Notes: generated by a model from the letters alone, not told the origin. Counted from the stretch's first letter, positions 24,471 through 36,220 are shown. The stretch: 64,000 bases of DNA from Porites lobata (GCA_942486035.1 CALNXK010000072.1:2140001-2204000); one strand, 5' to 3'. Made by a program: numbers and translations.

Positions 24471-26257
24471 GGGTCTCAATGCTTTGATGGCTTTCACGGT
24501 TATCGGCTAAAATTTTGGCTCTTTTACGGCTATCGGTTAATTTTTTTCACTTGCACGGTAAACAAAAAAGTTAAAAATTAATTTCTTTTGTTTCAAAGAG
24601 TTAAATATTGATAAACCTCTATTTTTGTATATTTAAAGCAAAATAAAGATCCTGGGATCATCTCAGGATGAATTTAGAGAAAATGTAAGGGCTGTCTTTC
24701 CCCAGGGACAAAGCAAACTGTTCTTAATAACGAGCTGCGCAGAACGACTGTCTGCCGTTGCCTTGTCACTAGGCTTCATTATTCTGCGCGGCCAATGCGT
24801 TTCGGGTCACGTGGTCCGAGCGAGTTTTTGTCTCGGATACGCCACCGTTGACCGGTACTTACTGTTCAGCTGGCTTTCACCATCTGAGTCAAGCAACAGA
24901 TCTAGCTGCTGCTGGGTAGATAAAGAATAATTTCCTGTTTTGCTGCTGATTTTTGCAAGGCCTTAGAGTTTTCAGACGGAACTTCCTGGCTTGCTCGTCA
25001 AGGCCAAGAAGGTCAATAACGTTTTCCTTGAAATGTTTTTCTTGAATGTTAAAAGTGTCCGATACTCCTAGTGTGTTGCCTTGTATCTTTCGATTGGCCT
25101 TTCTTCCCCCGTTGGAAAAATACTAACAAGACCTTTCAATACTGGCACCGATTAAGTCAAGGTGTTTCGATACAGTTTTTCAGAGGCCATACCGATATTT
25201 TTCAATCGCCTTTGAAGTGGTTTTTTCCTGGTCCGATCGTTGTAAAATTTTCACTATGACAACAAGAAAAAAAAACTTTGAAATTGATAAAAGGCGAATT
25301 TTGTGCGATCTAGACCGGCTACTGAAAATTTAACACTAGGAACTTAAAGTTTGGTGTTTAGCAAACAACATCCGTAAGAAGTAAAAAATTCTGAATGTTT
25401 GAATTCGATTCAAACCTTAAATTTTCAATAGCCGTGATAGATTATTTAATAAAAACGTTATAAATGACTCAAATAATTCCAAAGTAGCGTCAGAATGCTG
25501 CTAATATCATCTTTTGATCCTAGGAAATTTTCGGATGTATTTTTGTTCTTGCGATCTTGAAAACTATCCCGTTTTCTCACCACCTGTATAAGTGCAACTT
25601 CATTCAAAATTTGGACTCTTAGCGCTATTTTGTATATCTCTGAAACGATTCGAACGAATTTTTTTAAGATCTCTTCACATAATCTTCATAATGTATATAA
25701 TAAGGTCTGAAACGTTCATTGAGATATATTCACTGCAACATCTTAAAATTTCAATATTCACTGTTTTGACGTTATGCTTCTTCCAAAAGTATTGTGCACT
25801 ATAGATAACTCCATGACTAGTACATTTTAGTTTGAATTTATCGCATCTTTTGCATGTAAAACATTGACAATACTCACACTGAAATGTACTAGTCATTGAT
25901 ATATGTAGCGCTGTCAACTTGTCCTATAAAACGCAGGCCAAGTGAGGTCAAGCAAGACTCGTGCCCCGCGCGCGCTTTCTTTTTCTTTCTCCCAGCAACC
26001 TCCCTGCGACACAAACAAAGAAGCTTCTGCGGAGGAGAGAGCGTAAGGAGTCAAAGTAGCCGTGAAATAAGAAAGTCTCAACCGGTCAAAGGTGAGTTTA
26101 GCACCTTCCTTAAAATCAAGAAATCTAGGGAAAAATTTCTTTTACGGTTAACTCTTTTTACTCTATTTACGGCTAACGGTTAAAATTTTTCAATTTTTAC
26201 GGTTATCGACTAAATTTTTGGCCGTTTTACGCCTGTCGGTTAACCCCATTGAGACCC
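24471..26257. mobile_element. 1.79-kb non-autonomous transposon with GGGTCTCAATG ends
   Basis: GGGTCTCAATG at 24471-24481 has an exact inverted copy at 26247-26257. Both ends carry repeated CACGGTTATCGGCTAAAATT-like units (24495-24560 and 26150-26240), apparently on the same strand. The interior has no long ORF and contains a smaller inverted repeat (TGACTAGTACATTTTA near 25813; complement near 25884). Its relative is at about 10340-10782. Confidence 0.6.
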
Positions 26258-26394
26258 TCCTGACAGCATTAAAACAACGCAAACGATCTCTATAGTAGTG
26301 GATTCATAAGTTTGTTAAACGCCAGAAGTTCTTGTGGGACAACCGCTGATGCGTTGAGTATGCAATCCGCTTACATGTTGCGCGTGTTTGCACT

Positions 26395-26521
26395 CCCTGT
26401 TGCATGTTGTTGCCTGTTGTTGGGAGTTGTTGCGCAAAGTTTGAAACCGGTCAAACTTTTAGCTACGTGCAAACGGACGCAACAACTCCAACAATGTTGT
26501 GTCCTTTTGCACAGGGCTTAA
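26395..26521. repeat. GTTGTTG-rich repeat, family also at 27709-27868
   Basis: It contains GTTGCATGTTGTTGCCTGTT and CGTGCAAACGGACGCAACAA. The same words, in the complementary arrangement, form the element at 27709-27868. Confidence 0.55.
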
Positions 26522-26576
26522 GAGAGGATCCCGAGGACGAGGTTGTGTGAACAGCAGTCTGAAGCCTTCATCTGGT

Positions 26577-26707
26577 TTAATAGGGCCATTTATACGAGGA
26601 AAAATAAGACGCGTCTTAAATAAGACGCGAACTGTACCATTTATACGAACATGTCTTATCTAATAAGACGCGTCTTAGCTAAGCCGCGTCTTATAAATGG
26701 CCCTATT
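26577..26707. mobile_element. Palindromic MITE with AATAGGGCCATTTATA ends
   Basis: AATAGGGCCATTTATA at the left and TATAAATGGCCCTATT at the right are exact inverted copies. Internal AAGACGCGTCTT palindromes repeat three times. Length is about 131 bp. Confidence 0.8.
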
Positions 26708-27313
26708 GTGAATGTACTAATGACCTCACCGCGTCCACCATAGGATACCAATGAAAAAGGGGCAAAAGATGATGAGAATTTTAGAAGTGCGAAGCAAGAG
26801 AATTACGATACGAAAGTGTAAATTTTTATAGAACTCAACTGACAAAGATCGAAGAACACTGGTTCCTCTCTTGCGCTTAGAAGTCCGTTTAAGAACGAGT
26901 TCTAATGATCATACCTTGCTGGGTATTTCGTCTATATTAAAACACAGTCTTATGAGTCGCCTGGAACAAAATGTATCGGATGGCCAAACCAAACGGACAA
27001 CCCCCGCACAGGATCAAACCATGCAAAATGTACAACTCATCGGATGAATGAAATACAGTATAGCAACGGCCCCAAAATACTTAAGTATGGACATAAACTA
27101 CAGAGGGCCGCGAAAGAATTTTCTGCAAAACCTGGTGCAGAACGTTGGATCTATAGAGTGAGACCTGAGGATCAGTAAAAATATTTGTTCATCTCTATAT
27201 ATTTCTCTCTATGTATATTACCGTTTACTTTTTTCGCCTCCGCCACTCACTCTAACGGACCTCTCGGTAAAAAAGTCCTTTCTTCAGCAGGTTCAAGTGG
27301 TCACGTCTGTAGG

Positions 27314-27419
27314 TAGCCTCCCACGCAAACGTTCTTAGGGGTTCGTCACGCGTTCCTACCCCACGTGGGGGAGGAAAGATTGCGTGACGAACCCGTAAGA
27401 ACGTCTGCGTGGGAGGCTA
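27314..27419. mobile_element. Palindromic MITE with TAGCCTCCCACGC ends
   Basis: TAGCCTCCCACGCAAACGTT and AACGTCTGCGTGGGAGGCTA are inverted copies with one mismatch. The inner arms (GGGTTCGTCACGC / GCGTGACGAACCC) also pair. The whole 106 bp folds on itself. Confidence 0.85.
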
Positions 27420-27708
27420 GTCTGTAGGTTGTAATTGGTCGATTTCGATACGTGTTGTTTATTTCGTGTCGTTGTAATTATGATTGACAACTAACTTTCT
27501 CGGAATGTATTGTTATTTTCCCGTAATCCGATTGGTCAACTTTAGCTGGGTGGCTGGCCCCGTTTATAATAGTCGCATTGTGATTAAAACAAATTAAATG
27601 GAAGTGCTGCACGCAGAAATGGTTACTGGATCCTTACCTCTTTCACTACCAGTGATCAAGAACTAGGGGTATCGGACACTCATGATCGCAGGCTCATAGC
27701 CCACAAAG

Positions 27709-27868
27709 CTACGTGCAAACAGACGCAACAACTTTCAACAATGTTACAAACTTTGCTCAACAACACGCAACAACATCCAACAACATGCAGCAGGGTGTGC
27801 AAACGGACGCAACAATGTTAGGAGTTGTTGGCTAACAATGTTACGTCCGTTTGCACGGGGCCGTATAA
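27709..27868. mobile_element. Inverted-repeat element with GTGCAAAC(A/G)GACGCAAC ends
   Basis: CGTGCAAACAGACGCAACAA at the left and AACAATGTTACGTCCGTTTGCACGG-type sequence at the right form the ends. The interior is CAACAACA-rich. It belongs to the same family as 26395-26521. Confidence 0.6.
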
Positions 27869-27871
27869 TTG

Positions 27872-28048
27872 TTACAGCAAGGAGCCTAAAAGTGTGACCT
27901 CCTTTAATGAATTCACATTCTTTCATGAAGGCATTAACCAATCAGAAGTCGAGGACAGTTCTAGCTGGCTTCTGATTGGATTAAATCTGCACGAAAGAAT
28001 GTGAATAAATTAACAGCGGTTACACTGTTTTGGGGCTCCTTGCTGTAA
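27872..28048. mobile_element. MITE with TTACAGCAAGGAGCC ends just upstream of the zinc-finger gene
   Basis: TTACAGCAAGGAGCC at 27872 and its exact complement ending at 28048 bound 177 bp. Inner arms (TCACATTCTTTC / GAAAGAATGTGA and AACCAATCAGAAG / CTTCTGATTGG) also pair. Confidence 0.8.
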
Positions 28049-28147
28049 AGGCGAAAGGATGGATTACGTGGTGACTTTCTAGTGATACTTACATACAGAC
28101 GCTAAAGCTCAAAGCGCAGACCGCGCGAACTGCACCAGTAGAAAAAA

Positions 28148-31100
28148 ATGGCGTTGCAAAATCTGCAGATTTCTAACCAGGGAGAACTTTCAGAATTTTC
28201 TTTCTCGGACTTTTCAGACTTTTGCTCTTTGTACCATAGCACCAAAGAAAGCCATGCACCAACGCAAGAAAGCAATACTGTGGTATTTAATCCAGGGAAG
28301 AAGCGAAAAATGTCGAACCAACACCACGATGAACACATGCCCAACAAGCAACGAGCTCCGCAACAACTACACGCTCAACAATTCTTTTGTGACATCTGCA
28401 AAGTACAACTCAATTCTCTGACCCAAGCAGAACAGCACAAACGAGGGAAATCCCATCGACTTAAGGAACAGAACAAACAGAGTCAACCTTATGCAATGAA
28501 CCCGGTGAGGACTCTCCCATGGGACGTTCCACTTTTTATCTGTACACTTTCGAACAGCGGGGGCTTTTTTTTTCTTTTAAGAAACCGCCAAAACTTGGAT
28601 CCTTGGGACGAAATTTCCTAAGGTGCCGAAAAAAAATGAACCCTTGGGATTTCATTTTTCAAAGGACACCAACAAAAATTTGAGGGTCATCTGAAGGGGG
28701 GGCGGGAAGGGGGGAGGTTGTGGATACAAATGGAACGCCCCCATATGTATATGTATAAAGTATGCGTTTAACTTTTAGATTAACAAGACCACTGCTGCAT
28801 TCAGTTGCAAAATACAGCAGTTGAGACAATAAAACCAAAACAACCGTTTTCCCTTACTCAGTGCACCTCAAAGGAAACAGGGTTTGCCCTTAAAGAATTT
28901 TGTTAAAAAGTTATTTTTTTCTTGTTCATGACTGAAGATTGTGTCAAAAAAAAATTCAATAATTTTTTACTCTTTTGCTTTAGAGACCCTCAATTTTTAT
29001 CACTTGCCCCTGAAGAATTCTTTTGGTCCTCAACTGGGGGGTGTAGATATTAAATGCTGCAATAGCCCATTCGTTGGGGGTAGCTTGGAGGCTTGCCAGT
29101 CACTGACAATGTGGCTACTGGAGACAAAGTGTCTTTTATCTCTGCAAGTGAGAGGTGGGCAGTTTTAGCTTGATTAGAGGGTTTGACTTTGAACTAATTC
29201 CAAACCACCCCATGAAGATCTACTCTAGAAGAAATGGATCTTGTTTACTGTGGGTAATGTTGACTGAGATATCGGTCGATATAGCGGTCGACACTCGGTC
29301 GATAGTCGGTCGACACTTGGTCGATAGTCGGTCGACACTCGGTCGACAGTCGGTCGATACTCGGTTGACACTCAGTCGACACTCGATTGACAGTCGGTCA
29401 ATATAGCGGTCGATGGTCGGTCGATAGTGGGTCGACACTCGGTCGAGACACGGTCAATAGTCGGTCCAGATGTGTCTTGGCCGATATAGCTTTTCGTTCA
29501 TCGACACTTCGCCGACATTTCGCCGACATTTCACCAACACTTCGCCAACACTTCGCCGATAGTTGGTTGATAGTTGGTCGATACTTGACCGATGTATCGG
29601 TCAGTAATTGGTCGACACTTGGTCGATGGCAGGTCAACACTTAGCATTTCCTACATTTTTTGGCTTTGAAAACAAGAAATTAGAAAGCATTTTCTAGCTT
29701 GGACCTAACTGTTTTTTTAAATTGTGTTTCTGCTTTTTTAATTTCAAACTTCAATGTACTTAGCCAAAATTCCGGAATAATAGCTATTAGTCATTTATCT
29801 AGCCTATCTGTATCGATGGCCACCACCTTTTCGCAGACGTTTCCTCCCCTCGTTTTTTTTTTTTTAGGGGTGGGCGTAGCCGGCTAGAATTGAATCATGA
29901 AGACGTCCGCTAAGTGAGAATGATAGGCCTTCAGCTTCTTGTTATGTGATTTATTCCCACCGTGTAAGGCCTATATCTGGCTGATTTTTCCTATGCCGAG
30001 AATTTTTCAACCGACTCAGAACTACACTGATGAAAAAAGGTATTTACAGTTCATTTTTTTAAACTTGTTTATCCTTATCCGCATACTGTTTTTCTTTTAT
30101 TGGATGACCAAAAGTGACTTACTATTCAATATTAATTTCTGTATGTGCATGGTCATCTTTATTTTGAACACAATATAAATATAAAGCGAAAGGACAGAGG
30201 AAAAGGACAGGATAATGTAATGAGAACGTATGAGTATTTTCCTTGCTGTAAATTGAAATCATTCCCACAATAAATGAATGTGTTCAGTCTGCTGGATATT
30301 TTTGTCACCTTCCTCGGCGCATTATCAGCGCGTTTTATCAATAACTGATCGTTAAACGAAGGACTGTTCCTGTCTTCAGTGCAGAAATATATAAGTTTAA
30401 TTTGTGGTCTCTGCACAAACGAGAACTTGGCGTGATGGAGCAGGTCAAAGCCCGATAATAAAAAATGTGTATTCCTCGCTCTTAAAGCATGTCATGTACT
30501 GCCTTTTCCTATTCATTATTCGTCCACTTCAGGACTTCGGGAGCAGTCGTTTCACTCGTCCTTATTAAGTATTCTTCGACTGCGGGACCACAGGAGCAGC
30601 AGATTCAACTTAGGCTGAGACAGGTTCTGTTTAACAGCTAAAACTCAGACGATCGGTGATGATACAAACTGGAAAAAAAAAAGGTTATCATGTCCTTAGT
30701 TCCCAGTGCTCTTCGGTTCTCTTCATAGCGTAATTGCGCCTCGCACAGCCACATGTTCCCCATCACATGATAACAGTAATTAATGAAGTCTTTGCTTAAA
30801 AAAAAAGCCATTGGACTCACCTGATAAATTAACACATGACAGTTCACCGATATACCACCGACAGTTGACCGATATACCACCGACAGTTGACCGATATATC
30901 ACCGACATATGACCGATAGTAAGTCGAGGTGCATCGACGAAATATCGACCGATACTCAGCCGATAGTCTATCTCACTATCGACCGACTACCGACTGACCA
31001 TCGACTGACCATCGACCGACCATCGACCGACTATCGACCGACTGTCAACCGACTATTGACCGACTGTCGACCGACTGTCGACTGCTATATCGACCACTCT

Positions 31101-34100
31101 GTCGACCGATATCTCAGTCGACATTACCCACAGTAAACAAGATCCGAAGAAATAATGTGTAGTAGAAAAAATTGTGGAGATTGTCACTAGGAGTACATGT
31201 GGTTATGGTTTAAAGCATTGGTTAGGGTAATCTGCATAATGATGGTGGCTATCTCAACAACTGAGTCCTGATTATTCTTTTCTGCAACTTTTTTTTGCTA
31301 GATGAAGGATTCAAATGAAGAGCATTCTGAAAGCTTGGAACTGTCTTTCAGTTTTACATGTACATCTGATATACCACCTAAACTCAAAGCTTTGCCACTT
31401 GATGATGTCAGTCTAGATTGCCTTATCTGTGGAAGGAAATTCAACTCTACTATGCAAGTTGCGCAACATTTTAATAGCCAATCCCACCAACGCAAATTGC
31501 AAGCCTTGAGTCAAACAGGAGGTGAAGGCAATATAAAAGAGTTAACTGTTCCTTCTAGCTTAGGAACAGTTGTCTCACAGGAACAGCCAGAAAAAGCTCT
31601 GTTACAAGACACCAATACAAGTGAAACAGTATCATCCGCTAATAAAGAAACTAATGAACTGCACTGTGAATTTTGTCGCTTGACATTGAACTCCAAAAGT
31701 CAAATGGACATGCATCTTAAGGGGAAAATGCACTGGAAATCTGTTTCTAGTATGTAGCAAAATACTCTCTAAGTATATTTATTTAGAAAGATTAATGTAT
31801 GAGTGGTCCAGGATACAATGCAAGGTTAAGATGGCTTAATATTGATATAGATGTTGTGGTTCAGTTTTATCCTTGGTTTTAATGTTATTTTCTTTTGTTT
31901 CAAACTCATTATCAGACATCAATATACCCAAAAACAAAAGAGAATAGAATTTAAACCAAGGATAAAATTGAACCTCAACATATGTATTCAGCTTCATTGA
32001 ATGATCAAGCTTGATCAAAAAAGGCTCGGCAGCTAGCAAAATGAGAGAACTTCTTGTCAAAAGGACTCTGAAATTGAAGATCTTTTTGAAACCCTGATGT
32101 GGGCTATTATACTCTGCAATGTCGCTTAAGTTCTCCCAGACATAAACTACGGATTGGAAAAAAAGTTAGTGGTGATCCACAAAAATGAAGACTGAAGTCA
32201 AAATCATAATATTGGTACTTTTATAAACTTTGCCAGGTGACAAATGCCTTGGTTATTAACGTGAATCAGACACCTGGAAAAAGAGCAATCAACCATAGAA
32301 GAGAAATGCTATAAAAATAGAGTAACACACTCTGTAATAACTTAGAAAGAAAACAGTAGTTTTTTGCCAAGATATGCAAGAATCTCGAGTGCAATATTAT
32401 TTTTTAGAATTGGTAGAATTCTGAGAGAGGAGTCTAAACTGGAAAATATTAAAAAGTTGCTTTTGCCCCATGTGCAAAATTAAACTGCCACTAAAATTGA
32501 CATAGTACAGTTTTGAAGTTTTTGTTTGGAGTATCAGTTATCACACTCAGCTTTCTAAAGGAGGTGGACATTCCCCATAAGATAAAAGTTTTCCCTTAAA
32601 ACAGCGAATTTTCCAAAACCCTTTAAAATATTATTACTGGTAACAATGTGTATTAAATTTTCCATATATCTTTTTGTTGTAAATATTTTAGGAGCAGTTT
32701 TGTTACCCACAGTTGGCGATCCTCCGATGAAGTTTTACTGTGATGAATGCATCATGAGCTTTAACTCCCAGATTCAAATGGAGCAACATTTAAGTAGTCC
32801 AAAGCACATTAACAGAGTACAAAGGCAACAAGCATGCGAGCAGTCTAGAGGCCGGACAATTAGAGGAAGAGGGCGAGGCCAGGGAAGGGGTAGAGGAGGA
32901 ACATGTAAGTAGAAAAACTTACAGCTACATACATTAGTCTGTTGTGGCAGTTGTTAGGACTAAAGGTCAATAAAAGTGATGATGATGTTGATGGTAATGA
33001 TGCTGGTGCAGACAATGGTTGATATTCCAAGGGAACAACTTAATTAGCCAGAAGAACCCAAGCTGTTTCAGCGGCTAGGTGTAATCTGATCACTTGTCTC
33101 AGTCAATTCATTTGCAGGGTTTGAGCCAGACCGCGTCTTTGCGCCAATCCCTCACTGCAATTTGAAATTGTCCCTTAAAAAAACAGCCAAGGGGACAATT
33201 TGTCCCCTTCAAAATTTAGAGAAAAATGCTGGAAAGGAAGCACACACGAAGAGATTTATTTCAGTACAGAAGTTGCAAGCTAAAACAGAACATGGAAAGT
33301 TTCAGTCACGCTCTACTGAACACGTACGTCTCATGCTCAACCAAGCATGGTGAACACGCCTGGCAATCGTTAACGTGTCACATTGAAAATGTGTTCGAAA
33401 ATTAGAAAGCTTTTTCACTCCAAATCAAAGCCAGAGTGAATCAGAGAAAAATGGTACAGAAGAAGAACAGTGTATTAATCAGGAAGAAACGGATGAGGAT
33501 CGAAGGAAACTGAAAAAATCACGAGACCACACGTGGTTGCGCTATGAAAAGGAGGCGATGTTCTGCTATTTTTGTCGGAAATCTAAGAAGATGAACCCCT
33601 TTGCATCAGCAGAAGGGTGTACAAATTTCTGTCCCCCTAAAAACAAAAATGTCCCCCAAAATTTTAGCAAGGGGGACACGTTGTCCCCCAGTGATCAAAT
33701 TCAAATCCTAGCTCAAACCCTGCATTTGAGTTACTATTTTCTCTCCCTCCCTCCTGCCCTGGGGTTTCTCTTGAGTCCTCAGGACCTTGGTTCATTATTA
33801 ATGATGCTCAAACAGATTTTCTGGCTTGTTATTAGCTGAAGTGTGTATGGGACAGGGGGGATAATTTTGAGGATTGTGGGTCAAATCTTTCTTCATGCAA
33901 ACCAGTTTAAATTTTTGTTTTCTTGGTCTCATGTTATTAATAGTAGAAGATCTGAAACAAAGGAAATTGAGTAGCAAATAATATTTGACAAAAAAAATTT
34001 CAGCCTTAAAGATTGAAAGATGGTGGTTGTAGGTAATTGTGTTTATGTACAAATAATTATTGATTTCCAGAAATATACCCTAAGAAAATGAATAACACAA

Positions 34101-34317
34101 TAATATTGGCCTTTCAGCATTAAGAGGTTGGCAAAAGAACAGAGGAAGAGGTGCTGTGTTTTCCAAGTTCCCACCTATTTCATCAAGTTTTGTTAAAGCA
34201 AGCAGCAATTTGACAGGCATGGTTAACCCAAATGACTCATTAAGTGGACAACAAACACAATCAGCTAATCGTGATGTTAACTTTAATGTGCAAAGACCAT
34301 CTTTGTGTAAACTCTAA
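28148..34317 (+). CDS. Four-finger U1-type zinc-finger protein (ZNF346/ZNF385-like)
   Basis: Exons are 28148-28504, 31302-31749, 32692-32904 and 34118-34317: 1218 nt, 405 residues plus TAA, all phases consistent. The ATG follows an in-frame TAG at 28139. Four fingers share the C-x2-C-x12-H-x5-H spacing of U1/matrin-type fingers: C81/C84/H97/H103, C159/C162/H175/H181, C241/C244/H257/H263 and C285/C288/H301/H307. Each has the (F/L)NS core before the first His. A basic GKKRKM stretch at 50-55 may be a nuclear localisation signal. An Arg-Gly-rich segment follows finger 4 (about 318-340). Proteins with this finger type (ZNF346, ZNF385, ZFR, ZMAT3) bind double-stranded or structured RNA and shuttle between nucleolus and cytoplasm; RNA binding is inferred here. 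Assignment between ZNF346 and ZNF385 is not possible by eye. Intron 1 houses a foldback element, intron 3 a hAT-like element. Confidence 0.85.
28518..28742. mobile_element. MITE with GGGACGTTCCA-type ends at the start of intron 1
   Basis: GGACGTTCCACTTTTTATCT at the left mirrors GGATACAAATGGAACGCCCC at the right. The interior is rich in GGGACGAAATT and GGG runs. It starts only 14 nt beyond the exon 1 donor. Confidence 0.5.
29236..31145. mobile_element. Foldback transposon with tandem-repeat arms and 8-bp target duplication
   Basis: GAAGAAAT occurs exactly at 29228-29235 and 31146-31153, flanking a 1910-bp element. The termini GGATCTTGTTTACTGTGGGT... are inverted copies over about 45 bp with a single mismatch. 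Inside them both arms are tandem arrays of a roughly 15-bp unit (GGTCGACACTCGGTC and variants): about 400 bp on the left to 29641, about 300 bp on the right from 30841, in opposite orientation. The central 1.2 kb is AT-rich and non-coding. The arms would form a long stem. It sits wholly inside intron 1 of the zinc-finger gene. Confidence 0.9.
33115..33722. mobile_element. hAT-like element carrying a TTF-type zinc-finger fragment
   Basis: CAGGGTTTGAGC at 33115-33126 and its exact complement at 33711-33722 are flanked by CATTTG at 33109-33114 and 33723-33728. Inside, plus-strand frame about 33405-33630 reads an acidic stretch and then WLRYEKEAMFCYFCRKSKK followed by MNPFASAEGCTNF. This is the start of a TTF-type zinc finger as found in hAT transposases and ZNF862-like host proteins. 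No transposase body follows, so it is non-autonomous. It lies in intron 3 of the zinc-finger gene, same strand. GGGGGACA/TGTCCCC words border the fragment on both sides. Confidence 0.75.
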
Positions 34318-34895
34318 AAATATTTGTCCGTTTAATACATTTTTGGCAATGTTTTTCCATAGGGATTGTAAGAGTATGAAATATACAGAGTAAAGTAATA
34401 TAATGACAATTCTGGAAAACAAAACCCTTATTGAACCTTGGTAACAAACATTACAATATTTTATTAATATTGTAGATGCTTTAGTGTTAGGTTATAAATC
34501 AGTGGTTAGTATCTTAAGTGGTGGCCAAGAAGGCTGACATGTATTTATCTTTTGAGATTTTGCTATGTGTTCAGTCTTTGTCTTACTTTAATGTTTTAAA
34601 TATTTAAAGTTCCTTAGGTGATGAATTCAAGCTTTTGTGGCAAAACTCAATGACAGTTGTTTCTGGCCACTATATTGATGTCCCTCAGAGGGTTTCCAAC
34701 ATGCCATCTCCCCCTTAAGCTCTAAAAAGTTGGTAGAAATATTCTTCAAGTATCTTGCCTATGAAAAATTGCACAGACCGGAGTTTTGGTGAGGCATTTT
34801 GCTTATTTATCCTCTATTATTTCACAGATTCTGGACTTTGACTTTAATTTTCATTGGTGCAACAGTGACAACCAGCAGTGTGTCCTGGGTGTTAC

Positions 34896-34901
34896 AATAA
34901 A
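34896..34901 (+). terminator. Candidate polyadenylation signal of the zinc-finger gene
   Basis: AATAAA is followed by AT-rich sequence 579 nt past the TAA stop. It is the first canonical hexamer I see after the stop codon. Confidence 0.45.
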
Positions 34902-35020
34902 GTATTGAAAAATACAAACAAGAAATCAACTAGGAAAAAATGAACAATTACCTTTTATCAAAACACAGTTTCAATCCATTTGTTACCTTTTCCCATTTTG
35001 TTAATCTGTTTCTTCACTTA

Positions 35021-35723
35021 CAGTCAAACCAGGTCAAGCGTTCGCGTCGCTAACGAACTAATGAATTCATTCGCGGAAAAATGATTTCGTTTGTTGATTC
35101 AATAATCCATTCATAAAATGAACAATCCAATAGTAATATTTAGCCTCGATTCTATAATCGAATGTTGATTCGATTACTGTTTTTTGAAAAATTCCACTTT
35201 CCACAAGTTGACCTCAGAATTTTGTTTTTTCCTCTTTTTTTTCTGAGAGTCGAGTGCTGGCGAGTTCTGAAGTTCAAACCCAAACAAACTGTTACATGTA
35301 TGCCAGTTTGCTGCCAATAATCAGTGCAACAGACCTAGGCCTGACCTCTTAGAAAACACGACGGTCAAACTGAGGTCAGTGTATGTGCGGTGATTGGTAG
35401 ATTTCGATCCTCGGCCTTCGTCAGTTTCTTTGCGTTTGTGGTCTGTCTATTCTAGCTGTTATTTTGATTAAAGGCAATGAAAAACGCAATCGTAAACGGC
35501 AGGAAAAGGGAAGCAAATACAATTGAACACAACAGACAAGAATAAAGAACAGGTAGATTTTGTTCATAAACCAAATCAACATTTGATTATTGAATCGAGG
35601 TACAATTTGACCGTTGGATTATTCATTTTATGAATGGATTATTGAATCAACAAACGAAATCATTTTTCCATTAATGAATTCATTAGTTTGTTAGCGACGG
35701 GAACGCTTGACCTGGTTTGACTG
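35021..35723. mobile_element. Tc1/mariner-type MITE with long terminal inverted repeats and TA duplication
   Basis: TA at 35019-35020 and 35724-35725 flank CAGTCAAACCAGGTCAAGCG and its complement. The inverted arms extend roughly 130-150 bp (including TTGTTGATTCAATAATCCAT). No transposase is encoded. Ends beginning CAGT with TA duplication fit the Tc1/mariner superfamily. Confidence 0.8.
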
Positions 35724-35780
35724 TAATTGGTAACCAGTTTGTAGGTGGTGATATGCTTCCATATTAAAAAGAAGGACTGT

Positions 35781-36220
35781 TTAAGACAGAATCCATCAGG
35801 AAATTGAGTACCGATTTTAATTTTCAGTGGACAAAAACCTTGTACCAGAATAATTTAAAGCATACAACATTCTTTGTTACATTTTGTAAGGGCCATAGAT
35901 GTAATTGGTTATCTTTAATAACACCAAAGAAAATTTATTTTCGGAGTCTGAAAAGATAAATGTCAACCTTCACCAAATGACATCTTAACCACAAAATTTT
36001 CAGAATTTTACCTGTGTTTTCACAATTCTTGTGCAATTCTATTTTCTCAGGCTACAATGAGAAATTGTCTTTGGTGTTGTTACAGATAACTAATTACATA
36101 TATAGCCTTTGAAAAGTATAAAAAAGAATGCAATATTGTTTAAATTATTCTGGTAGAAGGCTTTTGTCTTCTGAAAAATATAATAAAAATTACTCAATTT
36201 CCTGGTGGATTCCATCTTAA
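35781..36220. mobile_element. TTAA-ended MITE, copy A
   Basis: The ends are TTAAGACAGAATCCATCAGG and the complement of TTAAGATGGAATCCACCAGG, continuing to AAATTGAGTA on both sides (about 30-bp inverted repeats). A second copy of the same family, with matching interior (TTTTCAGTGGACAAAA, AATTATTCTGGTA), lies at 51644-52273. Confidence 0.8.

Larger units (their letters stand above)
22024..28147. other. Repeat-dense intergenic region between the IRF and zinc-finger genes
   Basis: No gene is supported here. At least eight inverted-repeat elements are packed in this interval and are listed individually. The last, at 27872-28048, ends 100 bp before the zinc-finger start codon, so the promoter of that gene is either within or immediately beside transposon sequence. 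Confidence 0.65.

Noticed and set aside
29260..29640. CRISPR-like short repeats
   Set aside because: The repeats are contiguous with no unique spacers, and form inverted arms of a transposon in a eukaryotic intron.
31750..31757. Stop codon ending the second zinc-finger exon as a short protein
   Set aside because: A good donor (GTATGT at 31750) precedes the stop and joins in phase to an exon carrying a fourth matching finger. A retained-intron short form remains possible.
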